A stretch of 64,000 nucleotides of DNA, from assembly GCF_040869045.1 (NCBI RefSeq), contig NC_090323.1, positions 36,884,066 through 36,948,065 on the forward strand, in the 5' to 3' direction. This DNA comes from Eurosta solidaginis. Its lineage: Eukaryota; Arthropoda; Insecta; Diptera; Tephritidae. The notes beneath the pieces were generated by a model. It saw only the letters and a list, made by a program, of their open reading frames with translations, was not told where the DNA came from and did not search any database. Both the position numbers and the translations under genes were made by a program. Every line of letters begins with the position of its first letter. The first letter of the stretch is position 1. Below, one piece after another: positions 9,771-21,523 of the stretch.

Positions 9771-11580
9771 CTATTGGAAGAACGCCAACTGCGCCTCACT
9801 CTGCTCCAACTCCTCTTCCTCAACCTGTTGAGCCCACGATTTTGTCTCCTTAGTGACGTGAATTGACAAAGTGTCGTCAGAATCGTCGTCTACGTTATGG
9901 CAGCGTAACTGCAGCGTTGTGGTTGGTCGCTCGTTTGCCACGGCCTCGATATGTAGGGTGGTGTGGTGTTTCTCACCACAATAATGACAACGTGCCGTGC
10001 TCGAACACGTTTCCATGCGATGGAATGGTGACAAACAGTTGGGGCAGTACTTGTGGATGAGTACCAACCGCAACCTCTCCTCCGGATACTTAGCACGATA
10101 TTGCGGGCATAACCTTATACAATGGTGGCTGTTGCTTAGACGGCATGGAATCGGGAAGGAATGCGAACCTTGCTCCGACCTTTTGCGTGCTGCGACAAAG
10201 CGAGACATTCTGCAATGAAAAGGAGGCGTTTTAATAGATATAAAAAATGAATTTGAAAGTAGAGGCGTCGGGTGGGTGATGAGCACGGAGGCGAAGTATT
10301 TTGTGAAATAATCTTCGGATTCGTTCAATGGTAGTCGGACCAGTTTCACTATTAGCCTGGTGACTAGTCCTTTCTCGGTCCGAACTTTCACTACTCGGAC
10401 GCAATTGTCCGAACCGCGATGTATATCGACGACTCGGCCAAGTCGCCATTCGTTTGGAGGCACTTTATCTTCACGGATCACGACGAGATCATCCGCTTTT
10501 ATGTCCGGCTGCTGTCGCTTCCACTTAGTCCTCTTCTGCAGCTCCGTAAGGTATTCGTTCTTCCATCGTTGACAGAATGAATGATGCAATGATTTCATCT
10601 TTTGCCATCGGTTGATAACTGATGCTGGATTCTCGCTACCCTCAATCTCCGGGGGAGATAACATAGGAGCGCCTATAAGAAAGTGTCCAGGAGTCAACGG
10701 TTCTAAGCTCGATAGGTCGTTTGAACCGGGACTGAGGGGTCTTGAATTAAGACAAGCCTCAATTCTACATAAAAGTGTCGAAAACTCCTGAAACATATAT
10801 TTGAGTCCAGATGCTACTTTTCGAAAATGGGTTTTAAAGCTCTTCACGCCAGCCTCCCATAAGCGCCCCATGTGAGGAGCCGATGCGGGTATGAAATGCT
10901 AAGAAAGTTCTTGATAGAAGTACTTGGAAAGAAGTGCAGTACGAGAATCAGATAAAAAAACCTTAAATTCAGCCTTTAGGGATATCGAAGCTCCAACGAA
11001 ATTAGTTCCGTTGTCTGAATATATGTTTTTAGGACATCCCCTATGCGAAATATATCTAGAAAAGGCTGCTGGAAAGGTGGCAGTGCTAAGGTCATTTTTA
11101 GGTTGTAGATGAATGGCCTTCGTTGCGAAGCAGACGAAAAGACATACGTACCCCTTTGTAATAACACAAGCTCTACCTCTATAGTTTTTTATATCGAAAC
11201 GTCCTGCGAAATCAACGCCGGTATTTGTAAAGGCCCTAGAGAGAGTCGTGCGTTCTGAAGGTAGGGACGCCATGATTTGAAATTGCGTTTGCTTTTTGTA
11301 TATAGTGCATACCTGGCAATTGTGAATGACTGACATGATCATAACCTTGATCCGAGGGATCCAATATTGTGCTCGAATGATGCGCAACAATAACTGATGC
11401 TCTTCATGAATTGATATTTCATGGATAAACTTCAGTAACAAGCGTGAATAATGGCAGTTATACGGCAGAAGGATTGCGTGCTTTTCGTTGTAACTGAGGT
11501 CTCGCGATGCTCCGAGACGACCTCCGATTCTTAGGACTCCGCTTGAGTCGATAAATGGGTTTAAGGTTAGAATTTCACTT
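9771..11580 (-). pseudogene. BEL/Pao integrase with C-terminal CCHC-like extension
   Basis: Integrates retroelement cDNA. In translation order: zinc-binding region (His residues in KFIHEISIHEEHQ, CQVC), the catalytic core with Asp in GVDFAGRF (about 11215), Asp in YSDNGTNFVG (about 11020), and Glu in LWEAGVKS (about 10855), then the BEL-typical C-terminal DUF5641-like domain (LTPGHFLIGAP, W..GRVVDIHRGSDN, about 10690-10330). One in-frame stop at 10899-10901 interrupts the core before the Glu; a frameshift near 11581 separates it from RNase H. After the integrase the same frame continues into Cys/His-rich motifs (CPNCLSPFHRMETC, CHYCGEKHHTTLH, about 10030-9960) and a final acidic tail. Zinc knuckles this far downstream of integrase are unusual for a retroelement whose knuckles normally sit in gag. 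Confidence 0.85.
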
Positions 11581-12332
11581 TTAGCGCTGATCGCAAGCCC
11601 AGATTTTAACTTCGAAACCTCCGCTGAAAAATGTTGTTGCTGGCAGAGGGCAATTATTCAGTGGGTTGTACATTTTATTTCCTCCGGAGGGATTGATACA
11701 GAAGCTGCTTGGAACATTGATTTCGGAGTGGGGTGGGTCCTTTGGATGAAACGAAAGACGTAAGATAGAGCTCATAAAACCCTTGGAAAGCGAAGAGAAG
11801 CGTTGGAGTATATCCGACACTTCGACGACTTTCGTTGCGTGGGAGAGCACGCGCTTTCCCTCTTCGTTGGTTTGGAAGACCGACTCTTGTTTTGGCCATT
11901 CTGACTTGCCTTCTTGCAGCCAAGAAGGGCCCTGCCACCAAAAAGATTTGTCAATTAAATCCGGAGCTGTTACTCCACGGCTGGCTAAATCGGCTTGATT
12001 CGAGGATGAGTCCACGTGATACCAGTGATGCTGCCCCACCTTGTCGATGATTTTGGTAACCCTGTGCGACACGAAGGTTGACCAGGAGCATGGTGGTTTT
12101 CTCAGCCAAGCGAGCACGATAGTGGAGTCAGCCCAGAGATAAACCTGCAGGGATCGAAGATCGAGGTTACTGACGACTGATTCCATCATTTCCGCCAAGA
12201 GTACTGCACCACAAAATTCCAAGCGCGGAAGAGATATCGTTTTCACTGGAGCTACTCGAGTCTTGGCCAACAGCAGATTTATGTGGACCTCCTCGCCTTC
12301 TTCCACGCGCATATAAATGGCTGCCGCGTAGG
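11581..12332 (-). pseudogene. BEL/Pao RNase H region, 5'-truncated
   Basis: Part of a BEL/Pao pol polyprotein. Recognisable are SENAYAAAIYMRV (about 12332), KTRVAPVKTISLPRLEFCGA (about 12250), VYLWADSTIVLAWL (about 12150; active-site Asp in ADS), and QADLASRGV (about 11990), the usual BEL RNase H landmarks. Reverse transcriptase, protease and gag, which should lie to the right on the minus strand, are absent: sequence switches at about 12335-12350 to the 5' leader of a plus-strand gypsy element. Ends in a frameshift before the integrase. Confidence 0.85.
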
Positions 12333-12362
12333 CGTTTTCAGAGGTGTTTTCAGATAAGTGAA

Positions 12363-13208
12363 TTGAAGATGGATCAGCTGAAGGTCATTTTGCGTGAAAA
12401 AGGTTTAGCTACATCAGGTAGTAGAGCGGAATTGGAGACACGATTGCGTGAAGAAATTGGCACGGATGAAGTTGAGGCACCAACGTCAGCAGGTACTGGA
12501 TTGCAAGAACAAATAAATGAAATGCGGAGTATGATGGAAACTGTTTTAGGTTTATTCCAGCAAAATATCAACCAGTCGTCGGAGAGGGATGCTAGTCATT
12601 TGAATGCAGGTGGTCAACGTGAAAATGTAGATGTTTCCCAAAATATAGCAACGCCAGTTAACAAGCCGATATATAGTTTTCGATCAATTAAAGAGATAGC
12701 TGAAATGGTACCGGAATTTGATCCGACGAATACACAAGCATTGACGGTCGAGCATTTTATTGGGCGCATTGGCAGCATTATGGATGTGTATCAGCTGGAA
12801 GAAAAATGTATATTATTAGCAGTTTGTAATAGAATAAACGGAGCAGCGCGTGTGTGGCTAGATGCGTTACCTACCGTACATACCAGCTGGAAAGACTTTT
12901 CTTCTGATTTGATGAGAGAGTTTAGTATGTCGTATGATGAAACTCAAGTGCATCGAATAATGCATGAATCTGTACGCAGATCCGGCGAACGTATATCTGA
13001 CTACTGTTTTAGAGTGTATGCTCTGGGCAAACGATTTAAGTTAAGTGAATCTGCAATCATTCAGTATACACGGCGTGGATTAAATCATCGAGATTTACAA
13101 ATGGCGATAGCAGCACAAATATTCGAGAGTGCAAAGCAAATGCGCGAAGTGATTGAAGAATGGTTTACGTATAGTGTAAAACATACAAATTTTAAGCCAA
13201 ATTTCTAA
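12363..13208 (+). pseudogene. Gypsy gag (capsid) with SAP-like N-terminus
   Basis: Structural capsid protein that packages element RNA. The first ~30 residues (LKVILREKGLATSGSRAELETRL) match the SAP-domain pattern, a DNA/RNA-binding helix pair. The retrotransposon-gag region follows (about residues 110-260; AARVWLDALP, SWKDFSSDLMREF, ISDYCFRVYALGKRF). The first ATG is at 12363, a second at 12369. A stop at 13206-13208 and another at about 13257 separate it in the same frame from the zinc knuckle, so it was once one gag-pol frame. Confidence 0.85.
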
Positions 13209-14075
13209 AACAAAGCTGATGTTAAGAGTGTATCGCGACAGCAAACCGGTAGTGGATAAGCAAAGAAAATTGTGTGTTATAATTGTGGTAAGGCAGGCCA
13301 CATATCAAGTAAATGTACAAAAGAGCAAAAGCATGCAAGATGTGCTGATTGTGGAAAAGTTCATAAACGTGACGAATCGGTTAATTGTGGTCGTAAGCAA
13401 ACTACGCATAATGTGCGAAAGGCTGATATGCCAAAAAGCGAAAATTGTTTTGTGAAGAAGATAAGCGTAAATGGCAAAGTGTTAGAAGCTTTAATTGATA
13501 CAGGCAGTGAGTGCAGTTTACTGCGCAAATAGACGGCTGATATGTTGAATGTAAAATCTGAAGAGTGTTGTACTTGGTTAAATGGGATAAGTTGTGGCAG
13601 GTATATGATGCGAGAGAGGTGTGTCCTCGAAGTAAGTATTGGCGGAAGCAAACTTAATATGTTAACGTATATTGTGGCTGATAACATGCTAGAAACTGAT
13701 TGTCTACTAGGTCAAGATATAATATCGCGTGCAGATGTGTTGTTTAAAGTGCAAAATGGGCAGTCACAGCTCGAAGCTGACTGTCGGCGTAGTAACGTAT
13801 TACCTGGTAATAAGTGTTTTGTAGAGCTGACAAATAATTTAAAAAACGATAATGAACGAACAACACTGCGAGAGTTGTTAAGCAATTACAAGGATGTATT
13901 CTCTGACGGGTTAAACGGTATTGGTAAGTCACACTTAATTGAAATGCAAATTGTTTTGAACTCTAAGAAAGTTGTTTCGCAAGCACCATACCGAGTGCCA
14001 GCGCCAAAGCGTGCGGTGGTGACACAAATGATTAAGTACCTTGAAAATAACGACATTATAGGAAAATCGTTCTGA
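13209..14075 (+). pseudogene. Gypsy nucleocapsid zinc knuckle, protease and start of RT
   Basis: Same frame as gag. CCHC knuckle CYNCGKAGHISSKC at 13273-13314 followed by a second Cys/His group (CADCGKVHKRDESVNC). Aspartic protease has its active-site triad in LIDTGSECSLL (about 13491-13525), followed by the stop at 13530-13532, then LLGQDIISRADV, the usual protease C-terminal signature (about 13710). The RT leader (VSQAPYRVPAPKR) ends in a +1 frameshift at about 14070. Confidence 0.85.
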
Positions 14076-15351
14076 ATTTGCGAGTCCGATAGTACTAGTC
14101 AAAAAGAAAGATGTCAGTGATAGACTCTGTGTAGACTACCGTCGTTTGAATTTAATTGTCGAAAAAGAGAATTTCCCTGTCCCTAATACTGAAGAATAAT
14201 TACACCAGGCTAAGAAATATACATTTTTCAAGATACTCGACTTATATAGCGGGTACTATCAAATTCCTATCGTACCTGAAAGTCGGAAATATACCGCATT
14301 TATTACTCCTGATGGGTTATATGAGCGCATGCCGTTCGGGCTAAAGAACGCACCCATAGTATTTCAGCGCCTAATGGCAAAAGTTAAAGAGAAAGTTTAT
14401 GAAGGAGATTTAATTATTTATATGGACGACATATTGATAGGTAGTCAAACCTTCGATGGTATGATAGAGAAACTCAAACGGATTTTACGAACTTTACGTG
14501 AAGCGGGTCTTACGTTAAAGGTTAGAAAATGCGAATTTATGAAAGAAACCATAACATTTTTGGGTCATGAGTTAACGTCTCAAGGTATTTTACCCGGTCG
14601 AATAAAAACACAAGCAGTCAGTCAATTTGCTACACCGACGAGCGTAGCAGACATACGCCGATTTATGGGGTTGAGTGGTTATTTTAGGAAATTTGTCCCT
14701 GGGTAGGCTGTAAATGCAGAGCCACTGCGCAAACTCCTACGAAAGAATCAAAAATTTGAATGGACGAAGGCACAAGAAGCCGCATTTGATCAGCTGAAGT
14801 CAAAATTAGCTTCACGACCAGTACTAGTAGCGTATCGTGTAGACGCAGAGCATGAGCTTCACACGGATGCCAGCTCAATCGGATTGGCAGGTGTGTTAAT
14901 GCAACGCGAGAAAGACGATTTGAAACCGATAGCGTACTACAGTAAAGCAACAAGCGTCGATGAGCGAAAGTTCCATAGCTATGAACTCGAGACTCTAGCT
15001 GTTGTCGAGTCTCTTGAGCGTTTCAAATATTATATATACGGTACGAAAATTAAAGTTAAAACTGACTGTAGCGCACTTAAAACGGCTATGCAAAAGAGAG
15101 AACTCATACCACGAATTGCCAGATGGTGGTTACGGGTTCAAGACTACGATATTGAAATAAAACATCGAAACGGAAATCAAATGGAGCATGTCGATGCCCT
15201 AAGCCGATCTCCATGCGAGGAAGCACGACCAATTGAAGAAGCGAATTTACGTACAGACAAAGCGATTATTGATAACGATGACTTTCTTTTTAGTATGCAA
15301 CTACAAGATGAACGCATACGTCAGATAGTAGACGACATTAAAGGCAAATAA
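14076..15351 (+). pseudogene. Gypsy reverse transcriptase and RNase H
   Basis: Copies element RNA into DNA. RT motifs: LVKKKD and CVDYRRLN (about 14095-14150), DLYSGYYQIP, the MPFGLKNAP motif (14329), and catalytic YMDD at 14419-14430. RNase H: HTDASSIGLAGVL (about 14860-14900), YELETLAVVESLERF, and DALSR at its end. Stops at about 14197 and 14704 and a frameshift at about 15348 inactivate it. The frame is +1 relative to gag-protease because of the shift at 14070. Confidence 0.88.
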
Positions 15352-16597
15352 TAAAGCTGAAGATAACGAATATGCATTAAAGCACGGTACATTGTTTCGT
15401 AAAGTTGACGACAAACATCTTTGGGTCATACCACGAGCCTTGAGATATAAAGTTGTACAAGATTGTCACGTACAAGCCGGACACATGGGTGTCGAAAAAA
15501 CGTTAGAACGTATAAAAGAATATATGTGGTTTCCACGCATGCGTAATTTTGTAAAATCTTTTATATTGTCCTGTGTGCACTGCTCTTATTACAAACGTAA
15601 AGGTGGTAAAGCCGAGATACAATACCACTAAAAGGATATTGAACCGATCCCGTTTAGAACTATCCACATGCACCATTTGGGCCCATTTCCAACAAGCACG
15701 AAAGGTAAAGAACATCTGTTGGTAATCGTTGATTCTTTCACGAAATTTACCATGTTATACCCGGTTAGAAGTACATCAACGAAATATGTAATCGAAGCGT
15801 TAAATGAGTCAAGCAGCTATGTTGGTATGCCATTATGTGTGGTGACAGATAGAGGCTCAGCATTCACGTCGCGTGAATTTGAGAAGTATTGTTTCGAGAA
15901 TGACATAAAACACGTACTTACAGCGGTGCGAACACTAAGAGCTAACGGTCATGCGGAGCGAACGAACCGAACAATATTGTCTATGTTACTGCCGACGAAT
16001 TCTAACGATAAGAGATGGGACGAAAATATCCGACGTGTACAATGGTGCATTAACACGATGAAAAATAGTACCACTGGTTGCACACCCCATGAGCTTTTGT
16101 TTCGGTATAAACCGCGTGATATTCTACGTAATAGAGTTATTTTAAGTCTACAAGCAGAAGACGAAGCACTGGATGAAGAGCAGTTAAATGATTTACGTAA
16201 ATTGGCAGCAAAAAGAATTAACGAAAAACGAGCAGCGGCGAAATCACATTTTGATGCTAGACACGCAACGCCACATGTATTCCAAGAAGGCGACTTAGTT
16301 TTAGCTGAATACGAACCACCAAGCACAGGAACTTCTCGAAAACTAGAACAACGATACAAAGGACCGTTTGTAATTACTAAACGCCTTGATCACGATCGAT
16401 ATGTAGTTGAAGATCTTCCGCAATCCCCGCGAACTCGAAATCACTATGTTTCAGTTCATGCAGTTGATAAGTTGAAGCGCTGGTGTGTATTACCAGATGA
16501 TGAGAGCGATGACGAAGTTAGTTTCAAAGATGACGAGTTGAGCGAGAGCGCTCAAGTTTGTCAGGAAAGGCCGACTGTAACGAATGAGTCTACATGA
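15352..16597 (+). pseudogene. Gypsy integrase
   Basis: HHCC zinc-binding region (H..HMGVEKT..CVHC, about 15466-15580) and catalytic core with Asp in VIVDSFTKF (about 15728), Asp in VTDRGSAF (about 15845) and Glu in GHAERTNR (about 15957). The C-terminal region has a GDLVLAEYEPP...YKGPFVI motif (about 16290-16370), typical of a GPY/F-type module, and an acidic tail. One in-frame stop at 15629-15631 separates zinc finger and core. No envelope gene follows. Confidence 0.88.
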
Positions 16598-16970
16598 GTT
16601 GTCCTAAGGGGATGATTCACAGCAGGGTAAGGCATCACCCTGTGCTTGTACAAATATTTGACGATAACGAATCACCTGGTGGTGAGGCATGATAACACAA
16701 TGAAGAGGCAAGATGACTGAACGAAGATAACTGAAGTTATGAGTTTAATTGCAACCGCCGTCGTGTCAACTACGCAAATTCAATGAATTAAATCAAATAC
16801 TATTTTCTGCAACTTAATACTTTTTATATTCCATATTACAAACTCCAATAAATTATATTTAAACAATGAAAGATAATTAAATGTCTTTTAAATTAAACGT
16901 GTGAATTATTAAACCGGCCAAACCGACTACGCCTACAAACGCAAGTATTGGACATTTAACCCCCTCTTTC
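16598..16970 (+). other. Gypsy 3' untranslated region, possible 3' LTR
   Basis: Begins with a purine-rich 'aaggggatga' (about 16607), a plausible polypurine tract, then AT-rich DNA with AATAAA at about 16848. A TG..CA block 16613-16970 could be the LTR, but there is no second copy for comparison. Confidence 0.35.
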
Positions 16971-17383
16971 ACCAGGGTCTCGATATATAGGCCAAAATAT
17001 GGACCCAGATACCCCTAGAATGTGTGTGTATTATGGATATAACATGAAAGCTGTTGCTCATAGCTTTAAAGTAATTTTCATTGTGATATTCGATTTAGTC
17101 GCATCAACCTGGCTAAACTGATAAATATGCATGCGAAGCCGTAAAAAAGCATGAATTGATAATACCCACATAACTATTTACATACGTCCTATTCGATTTG
17201 TCTGAAACTTGGTATATAAATTTGCCTATATTAGTATTTACGATCCTTTTTTCGGGGAAGTAGACCAGAGACGGGCAGGGAATGCGATTAGGACTAGGAT
17301 TGGGACTAAGACAAAAAGCTTATTAAAATGTATGCAGGTAGACCAAATTTAGGGCAGAACAACGTCTGACGGGTCTGCTAGTA
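16971..17383 (+). mobile_element. Helitron-like fragment, 3' part
   Basis: Matches 7481-7690 in inverted orientation over 16971-17250, then extends to a terminus 'acaacgtctgacgggtctgctag' followed by T at 17384. The CTAG end just inside a T, preceded by a short GC-rich stretch, is what Helitron/Helentron 3' ends look like. No coding sequence. Confidence 0.42.
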
Positions 17384-17610
17384 TGAATATATAAACAAAC
17401 AATTACTAGGAAATTTTCTTATTCAAAATGTTTTGTCAAAGCCTCGTTCATTTAATTTCTCTGCAATATGCGTCAATATGAACGTGTTTGTTTAACTAAT
17501 TAAAAATTTCGATTAAAGTTATGAATCAAATAGTCTAATTAGGCTCTTATAACAAAAAATTTATATGGAAATGTTATTACAAACGCTTAATAATCATCGT
17601 ATACATTAAC
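17384..17610 (+). repeat. Single dispersed copy of the 272-bp satellite monomer
   Basis: Starts immediately after the CTAG end with 'tatgaatatataaacaaacaattactagg' and follows the monomer consensus to 'taatcatcgtatacatt', where it is cut by the next module. Confidence 0.85.
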
Positions 17611-18192
17611 TAGGAACAGTTATAATTTAATTATTATATTTTTTCGTCTTTGCGACTGAATCACGCCAGAATGGCTACACGGATTTTGATGAAATTTGGG
17701 ACACAGACAGCAGTCTACTAACGAAATTTTTTTCGAACATGGAAAGAGGGGTGGGGGTCCCACGACCCCTTCCAGAAATTATTTTTCAATAATTTTTACA
17801 CATTATAACTTTACGTATACTGGCCTTCACCAATATCACAGACTCAAGGGGTCAAATAAGTCGAGGGCTTACAAAGTAAGCAGTGACACCCTCCGCCCGC
17901 CCCCTTTATCTCCCCTCTGGTGTAAAATCTATAAATTGTTATAACTCAATATAAATTTTCTCCTAAATCAATAGTTTTTGATATCTGGTACATACAGAAC
18001 GACATCTAGACAATTTTGGAGGAACGATCAGTGCTCCTCTCCTCTACTCCCGCCATCCGCCCTCCATCAATTGTTTTTATTAGCACGCTTTTATTAGCTT
18101 TACCTGTATGTTTCTATGTAACTTTTTATTCGCTCCAATGCGCCTGCTGCCTTATTAACATGGTTTTATAATTAGCTTCATCTTATTTGTAA
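17611..18192 (+). repeat. Module unit A, copy 1
   Basis: A ~580-bp unique unit starting 'taggaacagttataatt', with 'cgactgaatcacgcc', 'gatgaaatttgggacacagac' and 'ggggtggggg' blocks. It recurs at 21524-22109 with few differences and in both places is followed at once by the GC-richer minisatellite. No gene recognised; likely a fragment of a non-autonomous element. Confidence 0.8.
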
Positions 18193-21100
18193 TCCCGTAA
18201 GGGTCATATCGAGACCCTTCCGGGATGATTTCTGTATGGTTTTCGGGATCGGTCCGGGATTACGCCGGGGTAATTTCGGGACTTTTTCGGGACTATTTGG
18301 GGATCATTTTGGGAATCTTCCGGGATCATTTCTGTATAGTTTTCGGGATCCGTCCGGGATCCCGTCAGGGTTATTTTGGGACATTTTCGGGACTATTCCG
18401 GAATCATTTCGGGACTATTTCGCGATCATTTGGGGACCCTTCCGGCATCATTTCTGGATGGTTTTCGGGATCCGTCCGGTATCCCGTCGGGGTACTTTCG
18501 GGATCATTTGCGTAACTTCGAGAGATAAATTATTGATGGTTTCCGGGATCATTACGGGACTTTTTCGGGTTTATTTTGGGCCCCTTTAGGCATCATTTCT
18601 GGATGGTCCTCGGGATTCGTCCGGCATCCTATCGGGGTCATTTCGGGACTTTTTCACGATTAATACGGGATCATTCGGCATCATTTCTGGATGGTTTTCG
18701 GGATCCGTCCGGGATCTCGTCGGGGTCATTTGGGGGCTCTTCCGGCACCATTTCTGTATGGTCTTCGGGATCCGTCCGGGATCTCGTCAGGGTCATTTGG
18801 GGACTTTTTCGGGATCATTTGGGGGCTCTTCCAGAATCATTTCTGGATGGTTTTCGGCATCCGACCAGGATCTCGTCTGGTCATTTGAGGACTTTTTCGG
18901 GATCATTCGGGGGCTCTTCCGGCATCATTTCTGGATGGTTTTCGGGATCCGTCCGGGATCTCGCCGGGGTCATTTGGGGACTTTTTCGGGATCATTTTGG
19001 GGCTCTTCCGGCATCATTTCTGGATGGTTTTCGGGATCCGTCGGGGATCCCGTCGGGGTCATTTCGGGACTTTTTCGCGACTAATACGGGATCATTTGGG
19101 AACCCTTTCGGCATCATTTCTGTATGGTTTTCGGGATACGTCCGGGATCCCGTCTGGGTCATTTCGGGACTTTTTCGCCACTAATACGGGATCATTTGGG
19201 AACCCTTTCGGCATCATTTCTGAATGATTTTCGGGATCCGTCCGGGATCCCATCAGGGTAATTTCGGGACTATTAGGGGATCAGGACCTTTCCGGCATCA
19301 TTTCTGGATAGTTTTCGGAATCCTTTCGGGATCCCGTCAGGGTCATTTTGGGACTTTCTCAGGGCTAATACGGGATCATTTGAGGATCCTCTAAGGGTCG
19401 TTTCGTGACTTTTTCTGTTTTATTTCGGGATCATTTGGGGACCCTTCCGGCATAATTTCTTGATGGTTTGCCGGATCCATCAGGGTCATTTCGGGATCAT
19501 TTTGGGATCATTTGGGGACCCTTCAGAGATCATTTCTGGATCCGTCCGGGATGCCGTAGGAGCCATTTCGGGATTTTTTGTTACTTTTCCGGGATAGTTT
19601 TTGAATCCTTCCGGAATCATTTCTGTATGGTTTTCGCGATCCGTCGTTGATTCCCTCGGAGCCATTTCGGAACTTTTTCTGGAGTATGTCGGGGTCATTT
19701 GGGGACTTTTTCGGTATCATTTGGGGGCTCTTCCGGCATCATTTCTGGATGGTTTTCGGGATCCGTCCGGGATCCCGTCGGGGTCATTTCGGGACTTTTT
19801 CGCGACTAATACGGGATCATTTGGGAACCCTTTCGGCATCATTTCTGTATGGTTTTCGGGATCCGTCCGGGATCCCGTCGGGGTCATTTCGGGACTTTTT
19901 CTCGACTAATACGGGATCATTTGGGGACCCTTTCGACATCATTCCTGGATAGTTTTCGGGATCCGTCCGGGAACCGGACGGGGTCATTTCGGGACTATTT
20001 CGGGATCATTTGGGGTACCTACCGGCATCATTTCTGGATGGTTTTCGGTATCCGTCCGGGATCTCGTCGGGGTCATTTGGGAACCTTTTCGGGACATTTG
20101 GGGCTCTCCCGGCATCATTTCTGGATGGTTTTCGGGATCCGTCCAGGATGCCGTCGGGGTCATTTCGGGACTTTTTCGCGACTAATACGGGATCATTTGG
20201 GAACCCTTTCGGCATTATTTCTGGATGGTTTTCGGGATCCGTCCGGGATCCCATCAGGGTAATTTCGGGACTATTAGGGGATCGTTTGTGGACCTTTCCG
20301 GCATAATTTGTGGATAATTTTCGGGATCCGTCCGGGATGCCGACGAGGTCATTCCGGGACATTTGGGGTCTTCCGGCATCATTTCTGTATGGTTTTCGGG
20401 ATCCGTCCGGGATCCCGTCGGGGTCATTTCGGGACTATTAGGGGATCATTTGCGGACCTTTCCGGCATCATTTCTGGATAGTTTTCGGAATCCTTTCGGG
20501 ATCCCGTCAGGGTCATTTTGGGACTTTTTCGGGGCTAATACGGGATCATTTGAGGATCCTCTAAGGGTCGTTTCGTGACTTTTTCTGTTTTATTTCGGGA
20601 TCATTTGGGGACCCTTCCGGCATCATTTCTGGATAGTTTTCGGGATCCGTCCGGGATCCGGACGGGGTCATTTCGGGACTTTTTCGGGATCATTTAGAGA
20701 AGGCTTTCAGGATTCGTCCGGGAACCCGTCAGGGTAATTTCTAAACTTTTCCGAGACTATTTCGGGATAATTTTGGGACCTTCCCAAGATCATTTCTGCA
20801 TGGATTTCGGGATTTTTCCGGGATCCCGTCGGGGTTATTTCGGGAGCTTTTCGGGGCTAATACGGGATCATTTGGGGATCCTTCCGGAATCATTTCTGTA
20901 TGGTTTTCGCGATCAGTCGCGGATCCCCTCGGAGCCATTTCGGAACTTTTTCTGGAGTATGTCGGGATAATTTAGGGACCCTTCCTGGATATTTTCTGGA
21001 TGGTTTTTGAGATCCGCCCGTGAGCCCGTCAGGGTCATTTCGGAACCTTTTCGGGATCATTTTGGAACACCTTCAGGGATCATTTCTGTGTGGTTCTCTG

Positions 21101-21283
21101 TATACGTCTAGAATCGTGTCGCTGTCATTTCGAGTTTTTTTTGGGACTATTCGGGGAACTTTTGGAGACCCTTTCGGGGCATTTCTGGATGGTTTTCGGG
21201 ATCCGTCCGCGATAGCGTGGGGGTCATTTCGTTGCTTTTTCTGGATAATTTCGGGATCATTTGGGATCCTATCAGGTTATCAG
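18193..21283 (+). repeat. Minisatellite array 1 (unit ~87-100 bp)
   Basis: Tandem units built from 'gggatccgtccgggatcccg', 'tcggggtcatttcggga', 'ctttttcgggatcattt' and 'ggcatcatttctggatgg'. Spacing of the last block is 87, 88, 89, 99 and 100 bp at 18840-19217; longer units carry an extra 'gactaatac'. Many short open frames result from low stop content and are not genes. Confidence 0.92.
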
Positions 21284-21523
21284 CTCATTTAGTTCTTTTT
21301 TTTACTCAATTACAAAAATAAAATGCATTAGACAGAAAACAAAATTTTAAACAGATAATAAGCAGGCTAACGCAAATAGCCCATATATTTAAATTTCTCT
21401 TTGTGACTCAATTACGCAAGAACGGCTGACCCGATTTGGATGAAATTTTGCACACACATAGCCAATAGTCTAGAAGGATCTACCAGCTATATTTTTTTGA
21501 AAAGGGGCGTGGTCCTCGCCCCC
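21284..21523 (+). repeat. Spacer between minisatellite array 1 and unit A copy 2
   Basis: AT-rich, then 'gtgactcaattacgcaagaacggctgaccc', which resembles the core of unit A ('actgaatcacgccagaatggct') and ends in 'ggggcgtggtcctcgcccc'. Probably the upstream part of the same element that unit A copy 1 lacks. Confidence 0.5.

Larger units (their letters stand above)
12340..16970 (+). mobile_element. Ty3/gypsy retrotransposon internal region, LTRs not identified
   Basis: Order gag - zinc knuckle - protease - reverse transcriptase - RNase H - integrase is that of Ty3/gypsy. No 5' LTR is present: gag begins within 30 bp of the BEL junction. A 3' LTR may be included in 16598-16970 but cannot be confirmed without a partner. 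Decayed by about six stops and two or three frameshifts. Confidence 0.85.

Noticed and set aside
18576..19184. 202-codon open frame with repeated RDPSG/ISGLFRD motifs
   Set aside because: Lies fully in the minisatellite; overlapping frames give similar repetitive peptides, so openness reflects composition.
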